Below are positions 8,853-16,524 of a stretch of DNA of 64,000 bases, one piece after another. This stretch comes from G963701675 sp963701675 (GTDB lineage: Bacteria; Planctomycetota; Planctomycetia; Gemmatales; Gemmataceae): contig OY969623.1 in NCBI GenBank assembly GCA_963701675.1, positions 5,394,001-5,458,000 on the forward strand. Direction: 5' to 3'. A program made the translations under genes and the position numbers. A model generated the notes under the pieces. The model saw nothing but the letters and a program-made list of their open reading frames with translations. It was not told the origin of the DNA and did not search any database. The stretch's first letter is position 1; each line of letters opens with the position of its first letter.

Positions 8853-9148
8853 GACTCCAATCTAAGCCATTAACGCGTCGCAACTGGCCACAGTGTCTTG
8901 TGCGATAGCGCGAATACTCGGCCTCGCGAAGGTGCGCCGTGGCTCTCTCATTGTATGTGAGTAGAGAGCAAGATGCGCATCGTTGAGAAACCGCTGTCGG
9001 TATGTGGGACGCAAATCGGGTATTCCGGTTATGCGGGCGCGCGAAAGTTCACTTGTTGCGCGCAACAAGTGACCCCTCTACGGCGAATCCGGGCAATTTA
9101 GAATGGGCTTGTCGGTTGGCAAAAATTTGCCTTTGACGGAGCCCAACG
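8853..9148. other. Divergent intergenic region with 24-bp palindrome
   Basis: These 296 bases separate the leftward hydrolase from the rightward transfer block. No gene is supported. The notable content is a perfect 24-bp palindrome at 9049-9072 (separate entry). The promoter of the 9149-16.5 kb gene set should lie here. Confidence 0.55.
9049..9072. promoter_or_regulatory. Perfect 24-bp palindrome, candidate protein-binding site
   Basis: The half site TCACTTGTTGCG (9049-9060) is followed directly by its exact reverse complement CGCAACAAGTGA (9061-9072). With no loop it is a poor hairpin terminator and looks like a binding site for a symmetric dimer. It sits 76 bases upstream of the first gene of the transfer block and about 1.2 kb upstream of a ParB-like gene. 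It could be an operator for this block or a parS-like centromere. Both roles are inference. Confidence 0.7.
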
Positions 9149-10255
9149 ATGCCCGGTCGCCATGAATTCGGTCGCCTGAAGCCAGACGTACTCGCGGAAC
9201 TTTCCAGCGAAGGATTCCCCAAAACCCGAGCCTTCTTTTGCTGGATGCGGCGGCGTCCGCACCCGGTGCGGATGAGCGAGCACCAATATGTCCGGCTCAA
9301 AGCCGGGCAAGCCGTGCCCTGGACACTCCTGCAATCGCTCGCCGAATATCTCAGCGACACGCGGAAACGGCCATACGAGGTGAGCATGATGGCTATACAC
9401 AGCGACGGGGCGGAAGCCAGCGAGTCGGGACGAACCGCGGATGCCTGGCGGTGGGGATGGGCTCGGCTCTTCGGCGCCATCACTGAAAGGTTCCGCCTGG
9501 TAGAAAAAGCCTATTGTCACGGCGAGGCTGATCTGAGGCTGGCGGCGAGAATGGGTATTGAGGCCGTCGGCCGCGCTCAGCCGGAAGCCGGGCCAAATTC
9601 ATCACCTTCCGAAGCGCTGGCGATCGGTGAGCGAATGATGGGACGCAGCCTAGACGAGTACACGTCTTGGCTGAAGAGTCTGTGGCAAGAGGATCCGCGG
9701 ACGGTGCTGTTCTCGGTCGCCGCGAAAGCGCGGCGAAACGGCGAGACAGAACGGCTAGGCGTCGGCGTCATCGCACCGCTGGCTCAGGCGGCCTATGAGC
9801 GGTTCCGTTCGGGCGCCGTGGAAGACTCGTCGCTTGGGGTTGATGACTGGAACGCGCCGGCGCAACATCTGCTCCTGCAAATGTTGGCCGAAGCCAAACA
9901 CGAGGAAGCAAAAGAGAAGCGGCGGACCAGCATCATTCAGGTGCATACTTTCATGTTTCAGATGGCGATGCTGCTTGAGGAACTCAAGCGCAACGGAAAC
10001 GGCCCGACACTGATTTCCATTGGCGGGACGCCTCAAAACGAGCAGCGCCTGAAATCCTACGGCTTTGCGCCGGTGGGTTCCGTGATGCCGTTGAGCAGCC
10101 GTCCGATCTACGAGCTGGCGCCGCCGGAAACGGTGAAGGCGGGCACTTCGCTGAGTGCGGTATTAAGCGGCAGCCAATATGACGTGATGTTCGCCGTGCT
10201 GCGGCTTTATCAGGCCATGTTCGCCGAAGAGCGGCGGATGCTGGAAGATGAGTAA
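9149..10255 (+). CDS. Hypothetical protein, first gene of transfer block
   Basis: This 368-residue soluble protein belongs to no family I recognise. The first 90 residues contain an RMSEHQYVRLKAGQAVPW stretch followed by a helix ending in LSDTRKRPYE, which might be an HTH-like region. The middle is helix-rich, and the C-terminus contains QYDVMFAVLRLYQAMFAEERRMLEDE. It lies directly upstream of the ParB-like gene, whose ATG is 22 bases after this stop. The pair may act together in partitioning, replication or control of the element. No Walker motif is present, so it is not a ParA. Confidence 0.65.
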   Translation: MPGRHEFGRLKPDVLAELSSEGFPKTRAFFCWMRRRPHPVRMSEHQYVRLKAGQAVPWTLLQSLAEYLSDTRKRPYEVSMMAIHSDGAEASESGRTADAWRWGWARLFGAITERFRLVEKAYCHGEADLRLAARMGIEAVGRAQPEAGPNSSPSEALAIGERMMGRSLDEYTSWLKSLWQEDPRTVLFSVAAKARRNGETERLGVGVIAPLAQAAYERFRSGAVEDSSLGVDDWNAPAQHLLLQMLAEAKHEEAKEKRRTSIIQVHTFMFQMAMLLEELKRNGNGPTLISIGGTPQNEQRLKSYGFAPVGSVMPLSSRPIYELAPPETVKAGTSLSAVLSGSQYDVMFAVLRLYQAMFAEERRMLEDE

Positions 10256-10277
10256 CGGTCCTAGAAGGAGTGAAACG

Positions 10278-11072
10278 ATGTCTGAGCCTGCGATCATGCT
10301 GATAGACCCTCATCTCTGTCATCCGGCACCGGGGAACCGGCCGTTTGAAGCGGCGAAAAACGGAAAGCTCCTGGAGAGCATCCGGCAGCGGGGACAGGAA
10401 GTGCCGGGAATCGTGTTTCATCACCCAGAGCTCCCGAAAGAATATCTTGTCGCCGACGGCAACCAGCGCTGCGGCTACTGCAAGCTGTTGGGCGTGAAGT
10501 TCCGCGCGGAATTACGGCCGGAGCCGTACTCTGAAGCGGAGGCTTTGAAGATTCGGCTCACCACCAATAGTGTCCGCAAAAACGCCAGCGCCTTCGAGAT
10601 GCTGAAAGACGCGGAGCGGCTAATGGCCTTGAAAGGAATAGAACGCCAAGCGGATCTGGCCGCCGAGCTGGGATTCAGCCAAAGCCAGGTCAGCCGCATC
10701 CTAAGTCCGATCCGAGTGCCGGAAGAACTCCGGCCTGCGGTGGAACAAGTATGTGCCTCGATCACCTACTTGATCGCCACGCTTGATACCACCGAAGAAA
10801 TGGCGACGGCCTTTAAGCGGGCTATTGACGAATCGCTCTCCCGGGATCAGGTGGCAAGAATGGTAAACGACATAAAGGACGCCCGCAACGGATCACGAAA
10901 AGAAAAACGAAGCCGGCTCAAAGGGCGATTCGAGGGCCGGCTTTTTGAGATAGAGCTTTTTGCCAAGGACTTAACCGACGATCTGGTGGCGTGGGCTAAG
11001 AGCCTGATTGCCAAGCTCGCAAAGCATCGCGAGATTCCGCCGCCAGGATTGGGATTCCTGTTCGGAAGCTGA
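10278..11072 (+). CDS. ParB/RepB/Spo0J-like DNA-binding protein
   Basis: This protein of about 264 residues has a ParB N-terminal domain, including LVADGNQRCGYCKLLG, which matches the arginine-rich nucleotide-binding motif of ParB proteins. A helix-turn-helix follows at QADLAAELGFSQSQVSRIL. ATG 10278 has AAGGAG eight bases upstream and is preferred to upstream in-frame starts. No ParA partner is seen. ParB-like proteins without ParA occur in mobile elements as transcription regulators or plasmid-copy factors. The likely target is a symmetric site, and the palindrome at 9049-9072 is the obvious candidate, though this is inference. Confidence 0.85.
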   Translation: MSEPAIMLIDPHLCHPAPGNRPFEAAKNGKLLESIRQRGQEVPGIVFHHPELPKEYLVADGNQRCGYCKLLGVKFRAELRPEPYSEAEALKIRLTTNSVRKNASAFEMLKDAERLMALKGIERQADLAAELGFSQSQVSRILSPIRVPEELRPAVEQVCASITYLIATLDTTEEMATAFKRAIDESLSRDQVARMVNDIKDARNGSRKEKRSRLKGRFEGRLFEIELFAKDLTDDLVAWAKSLIAKLAKHREIPPPGLGFLFGS

Positions 11073-11135
11073 CCGTCAGTTCGATGACTTGAGGCAACGA
11101 ACGCTTGTAAGAGCGTAACAGTCCGGAGTGTGCGC

Positions 11136-12626
11136 ATGCTCACGCAGTTGAAGAGTCTGTTTGGTCGTTCAAGGCGAACGAAGGATGCCGGCATGATTTC
11201 GTTTCACGACTGCTTTAGCAACGTGCTGGCCCTTGGGGTCACGGGCGGCGGCAAGAGCACCTCGATGCCCAACGTCGAAATTGCCTTCCTCAGCCACGAG
11301 AGCCAACCCGGTGCCGTCATCGGCTGCGTCAAACGAAGTGAGATCGCCCGCGCGGCGCGGCTCGCCGAGCTTGCCGGCCGGCGTGAAGACGTGCTGATTT
11401 GCGGACCGGATACGGGTCACACGCTGGACCTGATGCAGTGGGAGTTGTCGCGGCCCGGCGGCTCGCCAGAGAGTGCTGCCCAGTTCTTCGACCGGTTAGG
11501 AGCCATCGCCACGCGGAATGCCGGGCATGGAGACGACAAGATTTGGGATCAGTACCGGCTGGTGATGCTCCGCCATGCCATTGAATTGATTCGGATTTCC
11601 GGTGCCGCGGCATACCCGCCCTCCGTGCCGCCGGTCTATGAGATTGTCACCAGCCCGGCCTTGAGTTTTCAGCAAGCCGCTTCGGAATCATGGCTGAAAG
11701 GCACGCCTTGCGGCCGGGCACTGTCGACTGCATCACGGCGGGAGCAAGCAGGGCAGCTTTCCCCCGCTGACCAGGAAATCCACAGTCAATGCGTCAGTTG
11801 GTTCGTGGAAACCCTCCCCGGACTGGGCGACCGGTTTGCCGGCAGCGTCATGGGCGCAGCCGCCGCAAGCTTGCTTCCGTGGATATTCCCGCCGTTCAAA
11901 GACGTGTTCGCCTCGGGCCGGACCACGCTGAAGCCCGATTGCGTGCTGGAAGGATTCATCCTGATTCCGGCCTGGCCGATCCTGGATTACGGCGTCAATG
12001 GAGCGGTGGCTCAGGCGGCGATGATGCAACAGGTGCAGCAAGCCTGTCTGCAACGTGAGGATGACAACAGCCGCGGCGTCGCCGTCATTCGCGACGAGTG
12101 TCATTACTTGGTCGATAGCAGCGGCTGGGACGCGAAGGTCATGACCGTTTCGCGCAGTCACAAGCTCGCGCATTTCGACTATGTGCAAAACGTGCCCACC
12201 TTGCAGTCGGCCTTCGGCGGCGAATCTGGCGATCACCAGACCGAATCGTTCCTAAGTGCTCACGCCAACATCCTGCTTTTTGCCAACAACTGCCCGGTCA
12301 CCAACCGCCGCTTCAGCGAACTCTTAGGCACGGGCCGCACGAAGCTCATGAGCTTTTCACGCAACCCCAATCCACAGGCGACAGCTTGGGATTCGGTGAT
12401 GGGCGAGGATGGGCATGTGAGTTTCAGCGTGAGCGAAACGCTGTATCCACATGTGCCGCCGGAAACCTTCGGCGGTTTGCGAAAAGGCGGCCAAGCTAAT
12501 CAGTTCACGGTGGATGCGATCCTCTATCAGGCCGGTCGCGTGTATGAAAACGGCCGTTCTTATCGGCCGGTCACGTTTTCGCAGGCTCCTTATCTGAAGA
12601 AAGGAGACACACGTGTCGCAAGCTGA
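11136..12626 (+). CDS. VirD4/TraD-like coupling ATPase (no N-terminal membrane anchor)
   Basis: This 496-residue P-loop ATPase has Walker A GVTGGGKS (34-41) preceded by VLAL, and a Walker B-like AVIRDECH near residue 320. The layout, with large insertions between the motifs and a SRSHKLAHFDYVQN region after Walker B, resembles the T4CP/TraD/TraG superfamily that hands relaxosomes to the secretion channel. It lacks the usual N-terminal transmembrane helices and begins almost directly at the ATPase core. GGAG is placed eight bases before ATG 11136. It overlaps the start of the next gene, a membrane protein that may supply the anchor. Confidence 0.8.
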   Translation: MLTQLKSLFGRSRRTKDAGMISFHDCFSNVLALGVTGGGKSTSMPNVEIAFLSHESQPGAVIGCVKRSEIARAARLAELAGRREDVLICGPDTGHTLDLMQWELSRPGGSPESAAQFFDRLGAIATRNAGHGDDKIWDQYRLVMLRHAIELIRISGAAAYPPSVPPVYEIVTSPALSFQQAASESWLKGTPCGRALSTASRREQAGQLSPADQEIHSQCVSWFVETLPGLGDRFAGSVMGAAAASLLPWIFPPFKDVFASGRTTLKPDCVLEGFILIPAWPILDYGVNGAVAQAAMMQQVQQACLQREDDNSRGVAVIRDECHYLVDSSGWDAKVMTVSRSHKLAHFDYVQNVPTLQSAFGGESGDHQTESFLSAHANILLFANNCPVTNRRFSELLGTGRTKLMSFSRNPNPQATAWDSVMGEDGHVSFSVSETLYPHVPPETFGGLRKGGQANQFTVDAILYQAGRVYENGRSYRPVTFSQAPYLKKGDTRVAS

Positions 12627-13224
12627 TTACGCACGGGAGCGCGGCCCGATTGAACAGGCCAAGCAGTATTTCGGGATCTTCACCTGGCTATTGCAAGCGT
12701 TTTCGTTTCCGCAGGCGATCTATACGCGTCGGCCAGGCAGCATGGGAAAGAACTACTTAAGCTTCCCGGCGGCCCTTTCATTCTTTTTGTACGTGCCGTT
12801 CATGGTGCTGCTCTGCCCGCCGAAATACGTCCAGGAAATGCAGCTTATCAACTGGTACTGGCTGGGCATGCTGGTGATGCTCGTCGTCCATGCCTTGGCA
12901 CGTGGCGCTCGGCAGCGTCGCGGGGAGATGGTGCATTCCCACTTCATTGGTGAACCAATGCTGAAGCTGGTGCCTGGAATCAGCGAAAGCACGGCATGGT
13001 TTTTGACCACGGCGGCGGGCATCGTTGCGGGCGCCGTCTTGACGGGATGGTCCGGCACGGTGGGGACCGCAGTGGCCCTCTCAGCCGCGGCGGACGGCCT
13101 TTACCGAGGAATGCTCGCAGTGCGCGATCAAAAACAAACCGATGCGGCGGTGGATGCTTATTTGGAAGCGGAATGTTTCAATCAACGGGTTCAAGAACGG
13201 TTGCACGAACGACACTGGCAATGA
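12613..13224 (+). CDS. Membrane protein of transfer block, paralogue 1
   Basis: This 203-residue protein has a GTG start and overlaps the coupling ATPase by 14 bases, with AAGGAG upstream. It has about four hydrophobic segments, including FFLYVPFMVLLCPP, WLGMLVMLVVHALA and TTAAGIVAGAVLTG. The pattern of amphipathic N-terminus, RRPGSMGKNYL, two segments, a basic RQRRGEMVHSHFIGE loop and further segments is repeated in the protein at 13641-14237. Translational coupling to the ATPase suggests that the two work together at the inner membrane, possibly as a split coupling complex. No named family is recognised. Confidence 0.72.
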   Translation: MSQADYARERGPIEQAKQYFGIFTWLLQAFSFPQAIYTRRPGSMGKNYLSFPAALSFFLYVPFMVLLCPPKYVQEMQLINWYWLGMLVMLVVHALARGARQRRGEMVHSHFIGEPMLKLVPGISESTAWFLTTAAGIVAGAVLTGWSGTVGTAVALSAAADGLYRGMLAVRDQKQTDAAVDAYLEAECFNQRVQERLHERHWQ

Positions 13225-13239
13225 AAGGAAGGTTGAGCA

Positions 13240-13563
13240 ATGGCGGATAAAGCCAAGCCCAAGTTTGGTGCCGGACACGCTCATGCGATGTTTCGGTTGG
13301 GGTTGCAGGAACTCCGGGGATCGCTTTACCCCGAATCGAACGTGTCGCAGCCAACACCTTATGGGATTTACGGCACCAAGACGCCAGGAGAAGTGGCGGA
13401 CGAACGGAAGGAGGATGCCAGGGTGCAGCGACTCAACGAAGAGCCGGGACTGGAAGCGGCAGGCGAAGCCAAGCCCAATGCGCTGCAAGCAGCCCGCGAG
13501 CGAGCGGCGGAGCGGGCACAGGAACAGTCGCAAGAACGGGACAAGGGGGCGGGCCTTGGGTAG
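13240..13563 (+). CDS. Small charged hypothetical protein
   Basis: This 107-residue protein has AAGGAAGG upstream of its ATG and starts 16 bases after the previous stop. It has no membrane segment. The last third is a highly charged, Ala/Arg/Glu-rich tail (ARERAAERAQEQSQERDK) that is likely to be helical or disordered. Short proteins with such tails are often accessory DNA- or protein-binding factors of mobile elements, but no family is recognised. It lies between the two paralogous membrane-protein genes. Confidence 0.6.
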   Translation: MADKAKPKFGAGHAHAMFRLGLQELRGSLYPESNVSQPTPYGIYGTKTPGEVADERKEDARVQRLNEEPGLEAAGEAKPNALQAARERAAERAQEQSQERDKGAGLG

Positions 13564-13640
13564 GTAGCCGCAACGGTGAACTCCGGAGAAGCTAATCGGT
13601 TTTTGATTCTGTCATGTTGTTTCAAAGGAGATCGGTGAAC

Positions 13641-14237
13641 ATGGAAAACGCCAACGACAATCGCTTCGGTCCGCTCGAACTGTTGAAACGTGGCCTGCAC
13701 GTGGGAACGTTTCTGGTACGTGCGGTCCGCGTACCGCATGCCCTCTTCTTCACCAAGCCCGGATCGTTTGGACGCCGTTACCTTGACGGTGCCGGCATTG
13801 CCGGAGCGTTGCTCTTCGTGCTTGTCATGGCCGTCATCGTTCCGCCGTCGTCAAAGGCTTTGCCAATCTACGTCTACAGCGCGGCCCTGCTCGCGGCGTT
13901 TGGAATGCATCGGCTCGTCGCTTTTATCCGCCGCAAAAGAGGCGACGCTATTCATCCGCTCTACATCGGAGACAGCCTGGTGTCGGCGGTGCTTCCTCGA
14001 CTGGACGCGAAAACTTGCCGAGAAATGGAATGGCCAGCGGCCCTGGTGATATCAGCGGTGGTCATTGGCATATGCCCGACGGTTGCGGCATGCATTGCCA
14101 GATCCGGCACTGCCAACGCTCTTATGATCGCGCTTGCACACGAAAACACTGAACGCGACATACCGCGTAGTTTCAACGCTTCTCAGTGGAACGAAGCCGC
14201 GGCGGCTCAGGTCCGGGAAGCACTTCAAGCTAACTGA
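13641..14237 (+). CDS. Membrane protein of transfer block, paralogue 2
   Basis: This protein of about 198 residues resembles the one at 12613-13224. Both have a basic/amphipathic start, a TKPGSFGRRYL or RRPGSMGKNYL turn, two hydrophobic segments (GALLFVLVMAVIVPP and YVYSAALLAAFGM here), a basic loop with RRKRGDAIHPLYIGD against RRGEMVHSHFIGE, and a further hydrophobic pair. They look like an old tandem duplication that diverged. The ATG at 13641 is preferred over an upstream in-frame TTG, with AAGGAG further upstream. Function is unknown, presumably in the same envelope complex. Confidence 0.7.
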   Translation: MENANDNRFGPLELLKRGLHVGTFLVRAVRVPHALFFTKPGSFGRRYLDGAGIAGALLFVLVMAVIVPPSSKALPIYVYSAALLAAFGMHRLVAFIRRKRGDAIHPLYIGDSLVSAVLPRLDAKTCREMEWPAALVISAVVIGICPTVAACIARSGTANALMIALAHENTERDIPRSFNASQWNEAAAAQVREALQAN

Positions 14238-14248
14238 AGGAGAATCCA

Positions 14249-14764
14249 ATGCACGCACTGGTGTGGCATGGCGCGAAAGTAGCGGCGGCCTGGTACATGC
14301 GTAAGTACGGACCAAGCCTGCCCAGACTCAAGCTGGGTGGCTGGTTTGGCCGGCGGCAGAACGACATTGAGCGATACTGCCGTGAGCTGGGGTGGTCCAT
14401 TGATCGGCGTAAGGGCCCCGTGCATTGGGTGTTCGATGACAAGCGTCGCGTGCCGCCGGGCTGGCTGCTGGTGGTGCATGAAGCCGGATCATCCGGCGTG
14501 CATTTCCGCTGTCATTGTCCGGCGGCATTCCCTCCCGACGAGGTACCGGAAGCGGTGATGCGGATGCTGCTCGGTAGGCGTCACAAGCTCGCCGGTGCTG
14601 ACTGGGATCGAAACGGTCTCGATGATGGTCGAGTGTTCTTCACGCTGACCTACGACGCACCGATGGCAGCGCTGGGCCCTGCCCGGTTTGCGATGATCTG
14701 CGAAGCGTTGTCGCAAGAGGTCGCTGAATTTGAAGCGGTCTTGGGCGAGGAAGGTTGTTCTTAA
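14249..14764 (+). CDS. Hypothetical protein of transfer block
   Basis: This 171-residue soluble protein begins 11 bases after the previous stop and has a strong GAAGGAGAA ribosome binding site. It is rich in Trp and Arg near the N-terminus (WHGAKVAAAWYMRKYG, LGGWFGRRQNDIERYCRELGW) and has a clear alternation of beta strands in the centre (WLLVVHEAG, GVHFRCHC). The C-terminus carries an acidic helix. No motif or family is recognised. Its place in a tightly packed plus-strand operon supports that it is translated and linked to element transfer or maintenance. Confidence 0.6.
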   Translation: MHALVWHGAKVAAAWYMRKYGPSLPRLKLGGWFGRRQNDIERYCRELGWSIDRRKGPVHWVFDDKRRVPPGWLLVVHEAGSSGVHFRCHCPAAFPPDEVPEAVMRMLLGRRHKLAGADWDRNGLDDGRVFFTLTYDAPMAALGPARFAMICEALSQEVAEFEAVLGEEGCS

Positions 14765-14787
14765 GGCACTGCACCGGGGACTCTTCG

Positions 14788-15030
14788 ATGTCTTGGCTAT
14801 CGCTCGAAACTCCGAAATGGCTTTTGATCGTCGGCTGGACGGCTGCCGGCTGCATCGTCCCGGGTCTGCTTGCTCAGCTTTCGGTACGACTGCAGCGGCG
14901 GCAATTGCAGAAACGGTTGTTCCTGGTCTGGGCCAACGATGCCATACGCCGTGCGCCGGAAGAGCTCAAGAACCGTTTGCTCCGCGAGATTGCCACGCGG
15001 CTGTCGGAGGACCGTTACAGCGATGAATGA
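14788..15030 (+). CDS. Small single-pass membrane protein
   Basis: This protein of about 80 residues starts with a hydrophobic segment (WLLIVGWTAAGCIVPGLLAQL) followed by a basic stretch RLQRRQLQKR and a charged helical tail. The expected topology is N-out or N-in with a cytoplasmic tail. The ATG at 14788 gives the compact form; an earlier in-frame TTG at 14755 would overlap the previous gene. It sits in the transfer block between two other small genes. No family is recognised. Confidence 0.5.
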   Translation: MSWLSLETPKWLLIVGWTAAGCIVPGLLAQLSVRLQRRQLQKRLFLVWANDAIRRAPEELKNRLLREIATRLSEDRYSDE

Positions 15031-15087
15031 ACCGATGCCGTCGTCGCGGCGGCCTGACACTGAATCGCATTTAAGGAATTGATCGAC

Positions 15088-15564
15088 ATGGAAAACTTGC
15101 CAACAAGACCGCCCCAATACCAAGTGCCGCTGCGTCGGCCGCAGGATTATGTGGTGGCTAAAGAGGCCTACCCGATTAGCGAACGGTTGCCGCGGGAATT
15201 AACCGCCGAACAGCTCCGGCACTACTTGGCTATGTCGGCTGACGGTGAGGAAGTCGTAAGCCGGCAGGTACGGATGCCAGCAACCACGGGGGGCCGGAAC
15301 ACGATGTATTCGGTCCAGGGCCTCGGCTGGTACATGGACAACAGCACGAAAGTGCAAGTAGTAGTCAAACGGGATTGGAGCCGCAACTTATTCAAGTTGG
15401 CCCTGTGGGCGGTTGGCCTGTTCTTCTTTTTCTGCTGGTTGCATTACGAGGTGATGCCGACGGTGAAGAAGCGGCCTGTCGATCGCCTCTATGAGATTCC
15501 GATCCCGCCGGCAAACGGCTATCCGGCCAACCATCCGGCCTGGCCCGGAGGGCGATGGCCATGA
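15088..15564 (+). CDS. Single-pass membrane hypothetical protein
   Basis: This protein of about 158 residues has a long soluble N-terminal part and one strong hydrophobic helix near residues 104-120 (LFKLALWAVGLFFFFCWL), followed by a short proline-rich tail (IPIPPANGYPANHP). AAGGAA precedes the ATG at 15088. A bitopic protein with a cytoplasmic N-domain and a periplasmic tail is likely. The next gene overlaps its stop, so the two are co-translated. No named family is recognised. It may be a structural part of the element's envelope complex. Confidence 0.6.
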   Translation: MENLPTRPPQYQVPLRRPQDYVVAKEAYPISERLPRELTAEQLRHYLAMSADGEEVVSRQVRMPATTGGRNTMYSVQGLGWYMDNSTKVQVVVKRDWSRNLFKLALWAVGLFFFFCWLHYEVMPTVKKRPVDRLYEIPIPPANGYPANHPAWPGGRWP

Positions 15565-15761
15565 ACCGGCGGATGATTCAAAACCACGCCTATGCCATCG
15601 CCATGCACGTGGTGTCGATCTTCGAACCGATGTTCGCCCGCGAGGAAGAACGCTTAGAAGCGTTTCGGGAGTGCCTGGATGCCGTCCGCTCGGGCCTGGA
15701 GATTTACGAGCTGCTCATGGAGCGGATGCAAACACGGCTCTGCCGTCCGTCGACTAACTGA
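15561..15761 (+). CDS. Small helical hypothetical protein
   Basis: This protein of 66-68 residues is almost entirely alpha-helical (YAIAMHVVSIFEPMFAREEERLEAF and RSGLEIYELLMERMQTRL). Its ATG at 15561 overlaps the TGA of the previous gene (ATGA), which indicates translational coupling; an in-frame ATG six bases earlier is an alternative. No family is recognised. Confidence 0.5.
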   Translation: MNRRMIQNHAYAIAMHVVSIFEPMFAREEERLEAFRECLDAVRSGLEIYELLMERMQTRLCRPSTN

Positions 15762-15770
15762 GGGTCTTCA

Positions 15771-16223
15771 ATGACGGAGAAGCAATTGACCCGCGATCTG
15801 CAGGAACATCGCGACTGGGTGCGAAACAAGACCACCGGCCGTCGAGCCGACTTGCGTGCAGCGAACTTGCGGAACATGACGCTGGCCGGCGCTGACTTGC
15901 GTTTCGGGGACTTCCGGGCGGCGGATTTTTCGGGCTCTGATCTGACTGATACTGACTTTCGGGGAGCAGATATGCGCGGCGCCAATCTCACCAACGCAAA
16001 CTGCCAGCGAGCTTGCTTTATCAACGCCAAAATGCGAGGTGCCATACTCGAAGGCACCGATCTTCGGGGGGCGCAAATGGAATATGCGGACGCAACGGGT
16101 GCTTCGTTTGCGCGTCCGTGGTCGCGAGACCGGGAATCAGCCAAAGATCAATTGGGGGCGGCACAGGAACGCGCGAAGGACGCGGCGAAGGGACAAGAAC
16201 AAGGCAAAGGCCAGGGGCTGTAA
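15771..16223 (+). CDS. Pentapeptide-repeat protein
   Basis: This 150-residue protein contains about 14 pentapeptide repeats of the A(D/N)Lxx type between residues 26 and 110 (for example ADLRAANLRNMTLAGADL and GADMRGANLTNANC). These should fold into a right-handed quadrilateral beta-helix. The C-terminal 40 residues are a charged, Gln/Lys/Ala-rich tail (ERAKDAAKGQEQGKGQG). Some pentapeptide proteins mimic DNA and protect gyrase, while others have unknown scaffolding roles. Being inside a transfer operon, it may mimic DNA toward relaxosome or gyrase proteins, which is speculation. It is the last gene before the xis/int module. Confidence 0.85.
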   Translation: MTEKQLTRDLQEHRDWVRNKTTGRRADLRAANLRNMTLAGADLRFGDFRAADFSGSDLTDTDFRGADMRGANLTNANCQRACFINAKMRGAILEGTDLRGAQMEYADATGASFARPWSRDRESAKDQLGAAQERAKDAAKGQEQGKGQGL

Positions 16224-16255
16224 AATGACGCAGCGTTTTGACGGGAGAACGGCAT

Positions 16256-16453
16256 ATGAATCAAACCAGTGCGATGTATGAAAGCCCATATTTGACGGCG
16301 GCGGAATCGGCAGCATATATTCGCTCCACAATTCAAGGAATTTATTCACTGGTAAAACGATGCAAAATCAAGCCGATGCCCGGTAGGCCCGGACGATTGC
16401 TTTTCACGCGAGAAGCGCTGGACGCCTACTTGAAATCACGGTTCCGGCGTTGA
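16256..16453 (+). CDS. Excisionase-like / HTH_17 DNA-binding protein
   Basis: This protein of about 65 residues has a winged-helix MerR-like fold of the helix_turn_helix_17 (excisionase) kind. YLTAAESAAYIRSTIQGIYSLVKRCKIKP forms the HTH, followed by GRPGRLLFTREALDAYLKS as wing and last helix. GGGAGA lies upstream of ATG 16256. It sits 71 bases before the tyrosine recombinase, the usual place of a recombination directionality factor. It probably steers the recombinase toward excision by bending att DNA. General regulators also share this fold. Confidence 0.75.
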   Translation: MNQTSAMYESPYLTAAESAAYIRSTIQGIYSLVKRCKIKPMPGRPGRLLFTREALDAYLKSRFRR

Positions 16454-16524
16454 ATGCGTAGCGCACGTCTCTACAATCGAAGCAGCTGAATTCGGGGCAC
16501 GGACGCCGTTCTTGGAGCGATCCG

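Noticed and set aside
9049..9072. Rho-independent terminator
   Set aside because: The palindrome has no loop and no following T tract, so a protein-binding site fits better.
14730..15026. Reading frame of 98 residues overlapping the small membrane-protein gene
   Set aside because: It runs out of frame through the better-supported gene at 14788-15030 and has no recognisable domain or ribosome binding site.
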